This document shows, piece after piece, positions 53,322-63,113 of a DNA stretch of 64,000 nucleotides; the first letter of the stretch is position 1, and each line of letters begins with the position of its first letter. The position numbers and the translations under genes were made by a program. The DNA lies in NCBI GenBank assembly GCA_964528825.1, contig CAZGVB010000005.1:1-64000 (forward strand). Direction: 5' to 3'. The notes beneath the pieces were generated by a model. That model saw only the letters and a list, made by a program, of their open reading frames with translations, searched no databases and was not told where the DNA came from. This stretch comes from RGIG5612 sp964528825 (GTDB taxonomy: Bacteria; Bacillota; Clostridia; Lachnospirales; Lachnospiraceae).

Positions 53322-53917
53322 AATCCCTTTACCTCATTCAAAGCATCTCTAAGGCACTTCATATTTCCGTCTATCACCTGCGGTTTTGTCGCAAATTTGT
53401 GCCTGAATGAACTTTCCATATCAGATACAAATTGATCCTCGTCAAGTATTCCGCTCACTTTTACTATCGCCGCAAGCATCGGTGTGTTCGGAAAATTTTT
53501 TCCAAGATCTCTTTCGGATACAGCACGTGCATCAATAGTATATACCTTTCCCTTATATCCTTTAAGAAAAGGCAGCAGTTTTGCAGGCTCCTTCGGTGAA
53601 TTGATCACTATCGCACCCGATTCACTGAGACCCGCCGTGACATCAACCGTCTCAAGAAGTGTCTCGTCAACCACTACAACATAATCCGGTTCGTATATAT
53701 TGGAATGAATAGTGCATCTAAGGTCACTTATCCTGTTATATGCAGTTATCGGCGCACCCATACGCTCAGGGCCGTATTCCGGAAAACCTTGTACATACTT
53801 TCCTGCCGCGAAAGCGGCATCCGCAAGCAGCAGGCACGCCGTTTTTGCACCCTGTCCGCCGCGTCCGTGCCATCTTATTTCTGTTATATTATTCAATTTT
53901 TTTCTCTTTTCCGTCAT
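53318..53917 (-). CDS. porC: Pyruvate:ferredoxin oxidoreductase, gamma subunit
   Basis: A 199-residue gamma subunit with the conserved start ITEIRWHGRGGQGAKTA, which forms part of the cofactor-binding fold. It is first in the porCDAB operon. The ATG at 53917 has no clear ribosome site and is preceded by TATTATATTC, so a leaderless or downstream TTG (53890s) start is possible. An upstream quasi-palindrome (53934-53949) may regulate it. Confidence 0.88.
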   Translation of the reverse strand: MTEKRKKLNNITEIRWHGRGGQGAKTACLLLADAAFAAGKYVQGFPEYGPERMGAPITAYNRISDLRCTIHSNIYEPDYVVVVDETLLETVDVTAGLSESGAIVINSPKEPAKLLPFLKGYKGKVYTIDARAVSERDLGKNFPNTPMLAAIVKVSGILDEDQFVSDMESSFRHKFATKPQVIDGNMKCLRDALNEVKGL

Positions 53918-53933
53918 AGAATATAATATCTTT

Positions 53934-53949
53934 GGGCTTTATAATGCCC
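53934..53949 (-). promoter_or_regulatory. Quasi-palindrome upstream of porC
   Basis: GGGCTTTATAATGCCC is a 16-bp near-palindrome (one internal mismatch pair) 17 bp before the porC ATG. Its centre is TTATAA, which could be part of a -10 region. It may be an operator, for example for a redox or metabolic repressor; no regulator is nearby. Confidence 0.4.
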
Positions 53950-54021
53950 TTTCTCACTTCATATCAGATTCACATATTTATAAGGTCATCGTTATCAGGC
54001 ATAATCTGCTGTTATCAACGA

Positions 54022-54945
54022 TTATTTTGTCCGATCGTTACCCATAAGACCTCTTCCGGTAATGATCCATGGAGCCGGTTCTGATTGGAACATATTGCCG
54101 GATGTCAGTTTTGAGACTGTGACCTGTATCATTTCCATATCACCGATATTATTTTTTTCAAATATCTGAGGAATCCTTGATGCCATATTAAAATCAAGCG
54201 TATATATTACGAATTCCATGCTTGGATTTAACTTAAGCAGGCATTTCATTTCCTGTTCCATACTTGCCGAGGCAACAAGCATTGTAAGACTCGGGACAGT
54301 TAATGAGGACATTACCTCATCATCAACGTGATCTATAATATGTATATTATTAATGCCGAATTTATCTATATTCTCTTCCAGGGTGTCACGGTCCCTTGAA
54401 GAGTATTCCACAGCAATGATCTGGCCCTCACTTGCAAGTATCGCCGCTTCTATTGCAATACTCTCACCGCTTATTATGCATATATCATCCCCATGCGATA
54501 CATGCATCTTATTTAAAATAATAGCCCTTAATTCGCTGCCGACATATTGGACCGAGCCTTTTGAAAAGCTTGTATTTTTCATTCCGATCTTGTATATGCT
54601 GCAGGCATTTGGATTGATGATAAGCATCGCAGCGGACGCGTTAATGCCACGATTTATCATATCCTTGATCCGGTCATGTTTTATAGGACCGGACGGTTCG
54701 GACCCCTCATTATACCAGACCTCGCAATCTCCGAGGCCTACGTCCCACATGCGATAGAAGATATCATGATGCCCTGCTTCCGTGAAGACCATAACACATT
54801 GATTCGCCTCTACGGTAGGTATGATATTTTTATTTTTCTTTGTTATATCCAGAATTTTGACTTTTTCAAGATCCACCTGAGTATTATCTACATAATATTG
54901 CAGCCATTCCAATATCGAATTATTGCCGAAAAGTACATCTCCCAT
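54022..54945 (-). CDS. Diverged CbiE/CbiT-like (precorrin methyltransferase-like) protein
   Basis: A 307-residue protein that by eye fits a reduced CbiE-CbiT (cobalamin pathway) arrangement: the first half has a CbiE-like layout (VMVFTEAGHHDIFYRMWDVGLGDCEVWYNEG, quoted here by position 50-80), and the second a CbiT-like one (SELRAIILNKMHVSHGDDICIISG then AIEAAILASEGQIIAVEYSSRDRD). The SAM-binding glycine loop (GAGSGSV-like) is degenerate as IISGESIAIEA. It therefore may not bind SAM normally. No other cob/cbi gene is in the window, but it is next to metA and in front of the por operon. Function unknown. Confidence 0.55.
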   Translation of the reverse strand: MGDVLFGNNSILEWLQYYVDNTQVDLEKVKILDITKKNKNIIPTVEANQCVMVFTEAGHHDIFYRMWDVGLGDCEVWYNEGSEPSGPIKHDRIKDMINRGINASAAMLIINPNACSIYKIGMKNTSFSKGSVQYVGSELRAIILNKMHVSHGDDICIISGESIAIEAAILASEGQIIAVEYSSRDRDTLEENIDKFGINNIHIIDHVDDEVMSSLTVPSLTMLVASASMEQEMKCLLKLNPSMEFVIYTLDFNMASRIPQIFEKNNIGDMEMIQVTVSKLTSGNMFQSEPAPWIITGRGLMGNDRTK

Positions 54946-54975
54946 AATCCTCTCCTTAATATGACGATTTTATGA

Positions 54976-55887
54976 TCATTTTGTAAGATCATAAGGCGTC
55001 ACCTGATATACATAATAATTTATCCAATTTGTATATAAAGTATTCGCATGAGCTCTCCATTTGAGAGTCGGCTTATTTTCCATATCATCATTCGGATAAT
55101 AATGTTTGGGCATAACAGGATCAATACCCTTCAGCTTGTCTCTCCTATATTCCGCATCAAGAGTAAGTCTGTCATATTCCGGATGACCCATAATAAATAT
55201 ATTTTTTCCGCATTTTGTTATACCCAGGAAAAAACCTGCCTCTTTGGAATCTGCAAGTACTGTTATATCCTTGCATTTAGCAATATCTTTAAGGCTTACC
55301 TCGGTATTTCTCGAATGCGGTGCCCAAAAAATATCATCAAAGCCTCTTATAAGCGGTGTCTTTTTATGATGGGCTTTATGCTCAAATACACCTGACATTT
55401 TTTGTGGCAGCATCCTTTTTTTTAATCCGTAAAAATGATACAGCGCAGCCTGAGCTGCCCAGCATAAAAATATAGTCGAGGTTGAATTTGTCTGAGTCCA
55501 GTCCATTATCTCCTTCATCTCGTCCCAATAGCTGACCTCTTCAAACTCCATAAGCTCCAAAGGCGCTCCCGTGATGATGATCCCGTCGAATCTCCTGCTT
55601 TTTACATTCTCAAATTTTTCATAGAATTGATTCAAATGAGCAAGCGGCGTATTTTTTGATATATGATGCGAAACAGTAATAAATGTCATATTCAGCTGCA
55701 AAGGTGTATTTGAAAGTGACCTCAGCATCTGTATCTCTGTATCGTTTTTTATAGGCATCAGATTCACAAGGCCTATCTCAAGAGGTCTGATATCCTGAGA
55801 TAGTGCTCTCGTTTCATCCATTATGAAAATATTTTCCTTTTCCACCACTGCCTTTGCAGGCAGATCACTCTGAACTTTTAAAGGCAT
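54976..55887 (-). CDS. metA: Homoserine O-acyltransferase (predicted acetyl-CoA specific)
   Basis: MetA acylates homoserine at the start of methionine synthesis. The 303-residue protein has catalytic Cys142 (FLCWAAQ), H235 and E237 (GHPEYD). Residue 111, which sets acyl-donor choice in characterised MetA (Gly for succinyl, Glu for acetyl), is Glu (GAPLEL). So it is likely homoserine O-acetyltransferase despite the MetA fold. Its ATG overlaps the ligA stop (TAATG). It lies with the CbiE/T-like gene downstream and the B12 methionine genes upstream. Confidence 0.9.
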   Translation of the reverse strand: MPLKVQSDLPAKAVVEKENIFIMDETRALSQDIRPLEIGLVNLMPIKNDTEIQMLRSLSNTPLQLNMTFITVSHHISKNTPLAHLNQFYEKFENVKSRRFDGIIITGAPLELMEFEEVSYWDEMKEIMDWTQTNSTSTIFLCWAAQAALYHFYGLKKRMLPQKMSGVFEHKAHHKKTPLIRGFDDIFWAPHSRNTEVSLKDIAKCKDITVLADSKEAGFFLGITKCGKNIFIMGHPEYDRLTLDAEYRRDKLKGIDPVMPKHYYPNDDMENKPTLKWRAHANTLYTNWINYYVYQVTPYDLTK

Positions 55888-57843
55888 TATCTGAACCTTT
55901 CTATATAATCCTGCTCGCTGATAATAGGTATGCCGAGCTTCATGGCCGTCTTATTCTTTGACGACCCTGAACTTATATCATTATTTATAAGGTAGCTTGT
56001 CTTGGATGAAACACTTCCGGCAACCTTGCCGCCTTTTGACTCAATCTCGTCCTTCAAGGCATTTCTATTCGGATATTGTTTCAGCTCCCCGGTGATAACA
56101 AAGGTCAATCCCGCAAGAGATTCATCTAAATGATCATCATCAGGCTCGAATGTTATTTCATTCAATATTCTGCCAATAAGGGCTCTGTTGTCCTCATCTT
56201 CGAAAAATGAAACAAAGGCTCTTGCAATTATATCACCTATCCCTTGTGTTTCAAGGAGCTCATCATATCCTGCCGACGAGATCTTTTCAAAATCGCCTTT
56301 GAAATATCTGCTGATCAGATTGGCATTTTCACGTCCTATGCCGGATATACCAAGCGCACAAAGCAGGCGTGACGGCGTCGTACTTCTTGATCTGTTTACC
56401 GATTCAATAATACGCTCATATGACCTTATACCAAACCCTTGCANNNNNNNNNNAGAGATCCGAAAAATCACTGATAAAACCACGGTCTATAAATTTTTCA
56501 AGTATCTTTTCCGATATGCCTTCAATGTTCATGCAGTCTCTGCTGACATAATTTGCAAAGGATTTTATCTTTTTTGTCGGGCAAAGCTCGTTTGGGCATC
56601 TGACAGTCATAATGCCCTGCTCATTTTCTATTACAGTCTCGCTGTGACATGCAGGACAGAACTCAGGTGCCTGCGCGCTGTCGCTTTCCGTCAGATTCTC
56701 GGCTATTTGAGGTATTATCATGTTGGCTTTATATACAGTTATCGTATCACCTATACCGAGTTTCAGACTTTTGACTATACTTAGATTATGAAGGCTTGCC
56801 CTGCTGACGGTAGTTCCGACGAGCTCGATGGGGTCAAATATCGCAATAGGATTGATCAGTCCTGTCCTTGACGGAGACCATTCTATATCCCTGAGTGTAG
56901 TTTGCATAATCTCATCTTGCCACTTAAATGCAATGGCATTGCGCGGGAATTTTGCCGTTCTTCCAAGGCTTTTGCCATACGATATAGAATCCATTAACAA
57001 TACCAATCCGTCCGATGGGATATCATATGTTTCTATTTTTTTTGAAAATCTGAGTACAGAATCCTTTACAGAATTCTCATCAACCACATCATATTCAACG
57101 ACATCGAATCCTTGTCCCTTAAGCCATATGAATTTTTTTTCATTGGAATCATCAAAGTCAACTTCTTTTTCCGATCCGCCTTCATCATTATATTCGGCAC
57201 TTTCAAGAGAAAAAACATACAGATTCACACATCTTGATGCTGTAACGGACGGGTCCGATTGCCTTACAGAACCTGAACACAGATTTCTTGGATTTTTGTA
57301 CTGGGCATCTGTGTCCGGTTGCTGCTCATTTATTCTTTCAAAATCCGAATATTTGATCACGGCCTCGCCTCTTACGACCAGTTTGCCCTTAAAAGGTATA
57401 CTCTCCGGCAGGTTCTTGAATGCTTTCGCATTTTCGGTCACGACCTCTCCGATATCCCCGTCTCCTCTGGTAACGGCTTTTTTTAGCATACCATCCTCAT
57501 ATGTGAGCACTATAGTCAATCCGTCCATTTTCCATGAGAGAAGTCCCTTTAGGCCTTTTATGAAATGAGCAAGTTCGTCGGTGCTTTTAGTCTTTCCGAG
57601 TGAAAGCATCGGGCTTTGATGCCTTTCTTTTACAAGCTCATTTGCAGCCTTGTATCCTACTTGCCTCGTAGGGGAGTCAGGTAAAACAATACCTGATTCG
57701 TTTTCAAGCTGTTCCAGTTCATCATAAAGAGCATCATATTCATAATTTGACATGATCTCCTTATTTTCGTCATAATATGCTTTTGCCGCTTCATTTAGTT
57801 TTTTTACCAGTTCTTTTATTCTTTTTAATCTCTCTTCGGGCAT
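55887..57843 (-). CDS. ligA: NAD-dependent DNA ligase, interrupted by assembly gap
   Basis: LigA seals nicks in DNA using NAD. The N-terminal part has domain Ia (YYDENKEIMSNYEYDALYDEL), the catalytic lysine K105 in SWKMDGL, GEAVIKYSDF and the Cys4 zinc finger. The C-terminal part has the HhH region and a BRCT domain (GLTFVITGEL). Ten Ns at 56444-56453 split it into frames 57843-56454 and 56443-55887. The N-part ends ...GFISDFSDL and the C-part resumes at (x)QGFGIRSYERI; comparison with other LigA suggests about a dozen codons are missing, and a multiple of three bases is needed. The catalytic motif (KMDGL for KIDGLA) and NPRNLCSGS (for NPRNAAAGS) are slightly unusual. Confidence 0.9.
56444..56453. 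other. Assembly gap (10 N) inside ligA
   Basis: A run of ten Ns. The two ligA parts on either side are out of frame across it, so ten is a placeholder length, not the real gap. Based on LigA, roughly 36-45 bp (a multiple of three) is probably missing. Confidence 0.99.
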
Positions 57844-57913
57844 ACCTATACCTTTTCAACTATTTGTTCTATCTTCAATTGCTTTGCAAGCATAATCTTT
57901 ATCTTATAATACT

Positions 57914-58705
57914 TCAAGAGCCTTTAACCGAAATCTGCATATACAGCTTGTTTATCTCCTCTTGTGTCAGCTTGCGGTACGTACCGCTTGGCAGAGTTCC
58001 GAGTTCTATGTTCATGATCCTTATACGATGAAGTGATGTCACCGTATATCCTAACGCCATACACATTCTCCTTATCTGCCTGTTTATTCCCTGAGTGAGT
58101 ATTATATGAAATTCATTTTCAGCGCTTTTCCATGCATTGCATTTTTTTGTCTTAATATCGATACTTTTGCCATGCAGAGGAATATCCTTTAATACAATAC
58201 CTCTCCTTAAAGATATCATATCTTCCTCGGATATAGGTCTGTTTGTCTTAACTATATATTCCTTTTCATGATCGTTTGCGGATTTCGATATTTCATTAAC
58301 AAGCTCCCCAATGTTTGTCAATAAGATCAATCCGGTCGATGCCTTGTCGAGTCTTCCGATAGGAAATATCCTCTCCGGATAGCCTATCTTATCTATGATA
58401 TTGTCCGGATTGTCTGCGGCACTTGTACATTCAACACCCGCAGGCTTGTTATATGCCAATATGATCTGTTCTTTGCTTTTTTTTACAATTTTCCCATTAT
58501 ATATGACGATCTGACCGGGCATAACCTTCTGTCCTGTCGACGCCGGCAGACCATCTATCAATATTTTGCCGGCTTCTATAAGCCTATCCGCTTCCCTTCT
58601 TGAACAGATACCGGCATCACTTATATATTTGTTGATACGCACTGCCGCATATTCGCCGCATTCAATATTTTTTTCTGATATTTCCTTGCCATTCATTTGT
58701 TTCAT
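57914..58705 (-). CDS. rluF: 23S rRNA pseudouridine synthase (RluF-like)
   Basis: A 263-residue enzyme that modifies 23S rRNA or tRNA uridine. It has an N-terminal S4 domain (INKYISDAGICSRREADRLI) and the catalytic motif GRLDKASTGLILLTN, followed by NRQIRRMC near the C-terminus. The order and the NDHEKEYIV segment match E. coli RluF well. It is between ligA (70 bp) and the metF-fusion gene (9 bp). Confidence 0.9.
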   Translation of the reverse strand: MKQMNGKEISEKNIECGEYAAVRINKYISDAGICSRREADRLIEAGKILIDGLPASTGQKVMPGQIVIYNGKIVKKSKEQIILAYNKPAGVECTSAADNPDNIIDKIGYPERIFPIGRLDKASTGLILLTNIGELVNEISKSANDHEKEYIVKTNRPISEEDMISLRRGIVLKDIPLHGKSIDIKTKKCNAWKSAENEFHIILTQGINRQIRRMCMALGYTVTSLHRIRIMNIELGTLPSGTYRKLTQEEINKLYMQISVKGS

Positions 58706-58714
58706 GGAAAATTC

Positions 58715-60613
58715 CTAAAACTGCCTCATTCTTTCGATTATACCTTTTATAATCGATGTCCTTTGAAATGGAGTGATAATATAATATCCATCTATATATG
58801 GTGACATCTCGCGCGCTATTTTTGCGGAAATATCTATGGCGATCTTCTCTGCCTCTGCCCTTTCCTTGCCTATATACAGTTCGATCACTTCCTCTGCAAC
58901 ATTTATGCCGTTTATCTCGCTGTTCATAAATCTTGCATTGCGCTCACTTACTACCGGAATAATGCCGCCCAGAATATACCCATCAAGTTCATCCTTTGCT
59001 CTCTTTAGATTATCAAAAGCCTCCCTTGTAAGCACCGGTTGAGTAAAGAAGCCTGACATTCCGTTCTTTTCCTTTTCCTTTGCAAGCTTTATTTGAACAT
59101 CAAAATTTTTTGCATTAACATTTAGTGCGCCGTAGAAGTGTGCATTTTTCGAAAAATAATTTTCATTCAAGGATGACGCAAAGGCAGCCAATTTTCTGGA
59201 GTTAAATTGAAATACCGTTTTCACTTCTTCTCTCCTTGCATCAGGCACAGGATCGCCCGTAACAAGCAGCATATTCCTTATGCCCTCCGCATAAAGTCCC
59301 ATCATAAGAGCCTGCGTAGCATTAAGGTTCCTGTCACGGCAGGTAAGGTGCGGTATTGCTTCTATCTGATAATCCCTGCGAAGCTTGCATGCAAGAATGC
59401 TCGAATCCATTCTGGCTCTTGCGATAGGACAATCCGCGATAGTTATAATATCGACATTGCTGTTTTTAAGTTCTGATGCTCCTTTCAGAAATCCGGATAT
59501 ATCTGCATCCTTTGGCGGATCAAGCTCTACTGCTATTGGCTTTAAGCCATTTGACAGCTTATGCCAAAAACTTCCCGATGGATACTTTGAATCTAAAAGA
59601 TCTGAGGAATACGCAATAGAGGAATCCGCAATATTAGATTGATTTGAAAGATTTCTTTGATTTAACAGGTCAAAAGCCTTTTGTTTCTCCGAATGTATGC
59701 TGCATATAATATTTTTTCCATCCTTCTCATTTTTCAAACAAGATGATTTATTTGCGGATACAGCATCTTTTGCATACAGATCAAGTTCTTCTCTGGCTGC
59801 TTTTATATGCACCGGCGTAGTTCCGCAGCATCCGCCTACAATATATGCACCCTTTGTTATAAGCTGCGCTATAGACTTCGCGAAAAATTCCGGATCACCC
59901 TCGTATATCGCCTTTCTGCCGACAATCACAGGATAGCCGGCGTTCGGCATAATAACAAAAGGTTTGCCATTCATCAGACCCAGGTCAAGACCATCTGCGA
60001 GCTCGTTCATGTGTCCTGCACTGAGTGCACAATTAAAGCCGCCGGCATCTATATTAATGTCATCTCCGATCATCCTTAATAAATCATTTGCATACAATCC
60101 ATCAGACGTATAAGCACCGACCCCGACAGAAAAATCCGTGATAACATATGCCGTCGGCATGATCTTTTTTATATAGGCTGCCGTTTCTTTTACGGCCTCC
60201 ATGGAATATTGAGTCTCAAATATAAAATTTTCGCATCCTGCCTCTATGAGTCTGTCAATCATCCATTTATACTCGGTTACTGCAGACTCTTTATCCGCAG
60301 CTACAGGACCTATGGAAGCAAATATACATGCCCTTCCTTCAGATGCATCCCTTGCTATCTTAAGAGATGCGTCTATTATCTTCCTTGCCTGTTCCTCACC
60401 GAATAATGATCGATTTGCCGCAAATGTATTGGTCGTGATCGCCATAGCACCGGCATCGATATATTCTTTGTGTATCTGCTCTACTATCTGCGGCGATTGC
60501 AAGCTGATATTTTCACAGTGTCCCTGCGAGCTCGGAAGCAGCCTTGCCATATATGTTCCCATTGCTCCGTCAAACAAAACCGGGCCTTGCTTCAATAATT
60601 CCCTGATATCCAA
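58715..60613 (-). CDS. Bifunctional homocysteine S-methyltransferase/methylenetetrahydrofolate reductase
   Basis: A 632-residue fusion. Residues about 1-285 are a homocysteine S-methyltransferase (zinc Cys in GGFNCALS and GGCCGTTP); after a Ser/Asn linker, residues about 350-632 are a MetF-type methylene-THF reductase (VELDPPKDADI, HLTCRDRNLNATQALMMG, VTGDP). It should link methyl-THF formation to methionine synthesis. It lies 12 bp after metH and 9 bp before rluF. The methyl donor of the first domain is not known. Confidence 0.9.
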   Translation of the reverse strand: MDIRELLKQGPVLFDGAMGTYMARLLPSSQGHCENISLQSPQIVEQIHKEYIDAGAMAITTNTFAANRSLFGEEQARKIIDASLKIARDASEGRACIFASIGPVAADKESAVTEYKWMIDRLIEAGCENFIFETQYSMEAVKETAAYIKKIMPTAYVITDFSVGVGAYTSDGLYANDLLRMIGDDINIDAGGFNCALSAGHMNELADGLDLGLMNGKPFVIMPNAGYPVIVGRKAIYEGDPEFFAKSIAQLITKGAYIVGGCCGTTPVHIKAAREELDLYAKDAVSANKSSCLKNEKDGKNIICSIHSEKQKAFDLLNQRNLSNQSNIADSSIAYSSDLLDSKYPSGSFWHKLSNGLKPIAVELDPPKDADISGFLKGASELKNSNVDIITIADCPIARARMDSSILACKLRRDYQIEAIPHLTCRDRNLNATQALMMGLYAEGIRNMLLVTGDPVPDARREEVKTVFQFNSRKLAAFASSLNENYFSKNAHFYGALNVNAKNFDVQIKLAKEKEKNGMSGFFTQPVLTREAFDNLKRAKDELDGYILGGIIPVVSERNARFMNSEINGINVAEEVIELYIGKERAEAEKIAIDISAKIAREMSPYIDGYYIITPFQRTSIIKGIIERMRQF

Positions 60614-60625
60614 TCCGTGCCTCCT

Positions 60626-63049
60626 TCAGCCAAATATCATTTTTGCCACATCTGCCGATGCTTTGGCATCCTTTGTATAATAATCTGCGCCTATAGCCTT
60701 GGCATATTCCTCTGTAAGAACAGCACCGCCTACAAATATTGTACACTTATGTCCTGATCTTCTGAGTGCTTCTATAGTTTTCTTCATTGATCCGACAGTA
60801 GTAGTCATGAGTGCCGAAAGCCCTATAAGAGTCACATTTTTCTCTATAGCAGTCCTTACGACCTTCTCCGGTGGAACATCCCGACCGAGATCAATTACCT
60901 TATATCCGTAATTTTCAAGAACGACCTTAACTATATTTTTGCCTATATCATGTATATCTCCCTCTACCGTTGCCAGAATAATAGTCCCCTTTGACTTCTG
61001 TACTCCGCCTTGGGATGCTATTTTCTTTTTTATTATCTCAAAGCCGCATCCGGCCGCATTAGCCGCATTTATAAGCTGTGGAAGAAAAAGCGTACCCTTT
61101 TCATATTTATCACCCACAAGATCAAGCGCCGGTATCAGCTTTTTGTCTATGATATCCATTGCATCCTCATCCTCGAGCATTTTTTCAACAAAGCTTGCCA
61201 CTTCCTCTCCAAGACCGTTGATGACAGCTTCTTCGAATGTAAGAACGCCCTTTTTCATATCGGACCTTTGATCGGCCACGATCGGCCGTGCTTTATTTTT
61301 TCCTTTTTGAAGCTGCAAATCTGCAAAACGATCTATATATTGCCGGCAGCTCTCATCCCTACACATTAATGCTCTGCAGGAAAATATGATATCCATAAGA
61401 TTGGTTATATTAGGATTAATAATCGGCAGATCAAGACCTGCATATAATGCCTGTGCCAGGAATGCTCCTGTTACATTATCGCGCATGGGAAGACCGAATG
61501 AAATATTGCTTACGCCCAATGTGCAATGCAATCCCAATTTTTCCCTGACCATTTGAATAGCTTTAAGAGTCTCGAGTGCCTGATCCTGCATTGATGATAT
61601 GGTAAGTGTCAGACAATCTATTATGATATCCTCTTTTTTTATGCCGAAGCCTCGTGCTCTTTCATATATTTTTTTTGCTATTTCATATCGTTGTTCTGCG
61701 GTCTGCGGCAATCCGCTTTTATCAAGTGTAAGTCCTATCACTGCGGCGCCGTATTTCTTTACAATAGGCAAGATTGCGTCAAGCTTTTCATCATCGCCGT
61801 TTACCGAATTAACTATTGCCTTGCCTGTATATATTCTCAGACCTGCTTCTATAGCCGCGGGATCAGAGGAATCTATCTGCAGTGGAAGATCTGTGATGCC
61901 CTGTACTGATTTTACGACGTCCCTCATCATAGCGACTTCGTCTATTTCGGGAAGACCTACATTTATATCAAGTATATCGGCTCCTGCATTTTGCTGTTCA
62001 AGAGCACATTTCATTATATAATTAAGATCATGCTCTTTAAGTGCCTGCTGAAAACGTTTTTTCCCCGTCGGGTTTATCCGCTCCCCCACTACTGTGATAT
62101 TATTAAGATCCACAACTCTTCCCGCAGAACAAACTCCGGATATTAAAGGTGGATTTTTTCTATCTTTAGTATTTTCGCACGCCTCGCGGTCAAGACATTT
62201 CAGCATATTTGAAAGCTCTTTTATATATTCGGGTGTAGTGCCGCAGCAGCCGCCGATATATGAAATACCAATCTTTGCATATGCTTTCATTTGCTCTGCA
62301 AACTCTGCCGCACCTATATCATATATGCCGGTTAACGGATCAGGAAGTCCCGCATTTGGTTTGACAATGACAGGTTTATTCGTCCTCTTTTTTATTTCCG
62401 CTATGAAAGGATAAATTTCATTGGGACCAAGCGAGCAATTTATACCAAGTGCTTGAACAGGAAGTCCATCCATAGTCATTGCAAACGATGCAACGCTGGT
62501 GCCCGTAAAGCTTCTGCCGCTTTCCTCGAAGCTCATCGTTGCCCATATCGGAAGAGATGAATTTTCATGCGCGGCAAAAACTGCAGCACGAAGCTCCGAC
62601 AGATCCGACATAGTCTCGAAAATAATAATGTCGGCTCCTGCATCATCACCTGCCACAACCATTTGTCTGAATATTTCATATGCGTCTTCAAAGCTGAGCG
62701 TTCCAAGCGGTTCCATAAGCTCACCTATCGGTCCCACATCGAGAGCTATCTTGATATTCCGCATACAGGACGTTTCTTTTTTATATTCAAGGACAGCCTC
62801 TCTTGCCGTATTTATATTCGCAGTAATGACATCAAGAACTGTATATCCGGTTCCGGAGAGCTTATGAGAATTTGCACAAAATGTATTGGCATACAGATAA
62901 TCGCTGCCGCATCTCAAATATTCTTTGTGTATTTCTTTTAATATAGATGGATGCTGCATACCATAAATTTCAGATCTTTCACCCGGACGCATTCCTGCAT
63001 TCTGAAGCATCGTACCCATGCCGCCGTCAAGAATCTTTATATTATTCAT
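60626..63049 (-). CDS. metH: B12-dependent methionine synthase core (MetH without reactivation domain)
   Basis: The 807-residue protein transfers methyl from methyl-THF through cobalamin to homocysteine. It has the homocysteine domain (GINCSLGPNE, GGCCGTTPEYI), the pterin-binding domain (VVGERINPTGKKRF), and the cap/cobalamin domains with the His ligand in DIHDIGKNIV (residues near 690-720). The C-terminal SAM-dependent activation domain of E. coli MetH is absent. A separate gene 64 bp upstream (63114-63812) supplies this domain. Confidence 0.95.
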   Translation of the reverse strand: MNNIKILDGGMGTMLQNAGMRPGERSEIYGMQHPSILKEIHKEYLRCGSDYLYANTFCANSHKLSGTGYTVLDVITANINTAREAVLEYKKETSCMRNIKIALDVGPIGELMEPLGTLSFEDAYEIFRQMVVAGDDAGADIIIFETMSDLSELRAAVFAAHENSSLPIWATMSFEESGRSFTGTSVASFAMTMDGLPVQALGINCSLGPNEIYPFIAEIKKRTNKPVIVKPNAGLPDPLTGIYDIGAAEFAEQMKAYAKIGISYIGGCCGTTPEYIKELSNMLKCLDREACENTKDRKNPPLISGVCSAGRVVDLNNITVVGERINPTGKKRFQQALKEHDLNYIMKCALEQQNAGADILDINVGLPEIDEVAMMRDVVKSVQGITDLPLQIDSSDPAAIEAGLRIYTGKAIVNSVNGDDEKLDAILPIVKKYGAAVIGLTLDKSGLPQTAEQRYEIAKKIYERARGFGIKKEDIIIDCLTLTISSMQDQALETLKAIQMVREKLGLHCTLGVSNISFGLPMRDNVTGAFLAQALYAGLDLPIINPNITNLMDIIFSCRALMCRDESCRQYIDRFADLQLQKGKNKARPIVADQRSDMKKGVLTFEEAVINGLGEEVASFVEKMLEDEDAMDIIDKKLIPALDLVGDKYEKGTLFLPQLINAANAAGCGFEIIKKKIASQGGVQKSKGTIILATVEGDIHDIGKNIVKVVLENYGYKVIDLGRDVPPEKVVRTAIEKNVTLIGLSALMTTTVGSMKKTIEALRRSGHKCTIFVGGAVLTEEYAKAIGADYYTKDAKASADVAKMIFG

Positions 63050-63113
63050 CTGAGCTTCTCCTCTCTTTGTCTTTCTTATACATCCTTACCCTATATATCT
63101 CAAATGATATATA

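Noticed and set aside
56828..57568. 246-residue plus-strand open frame antisense to ligA
   Set aside because: Mirror of the conserved ligase coding strand.
55887..57843. ligA frameshift or pseudogene
   Set aside because: The frame change occurs only across the ten Ns, so it is an assembly artefact.
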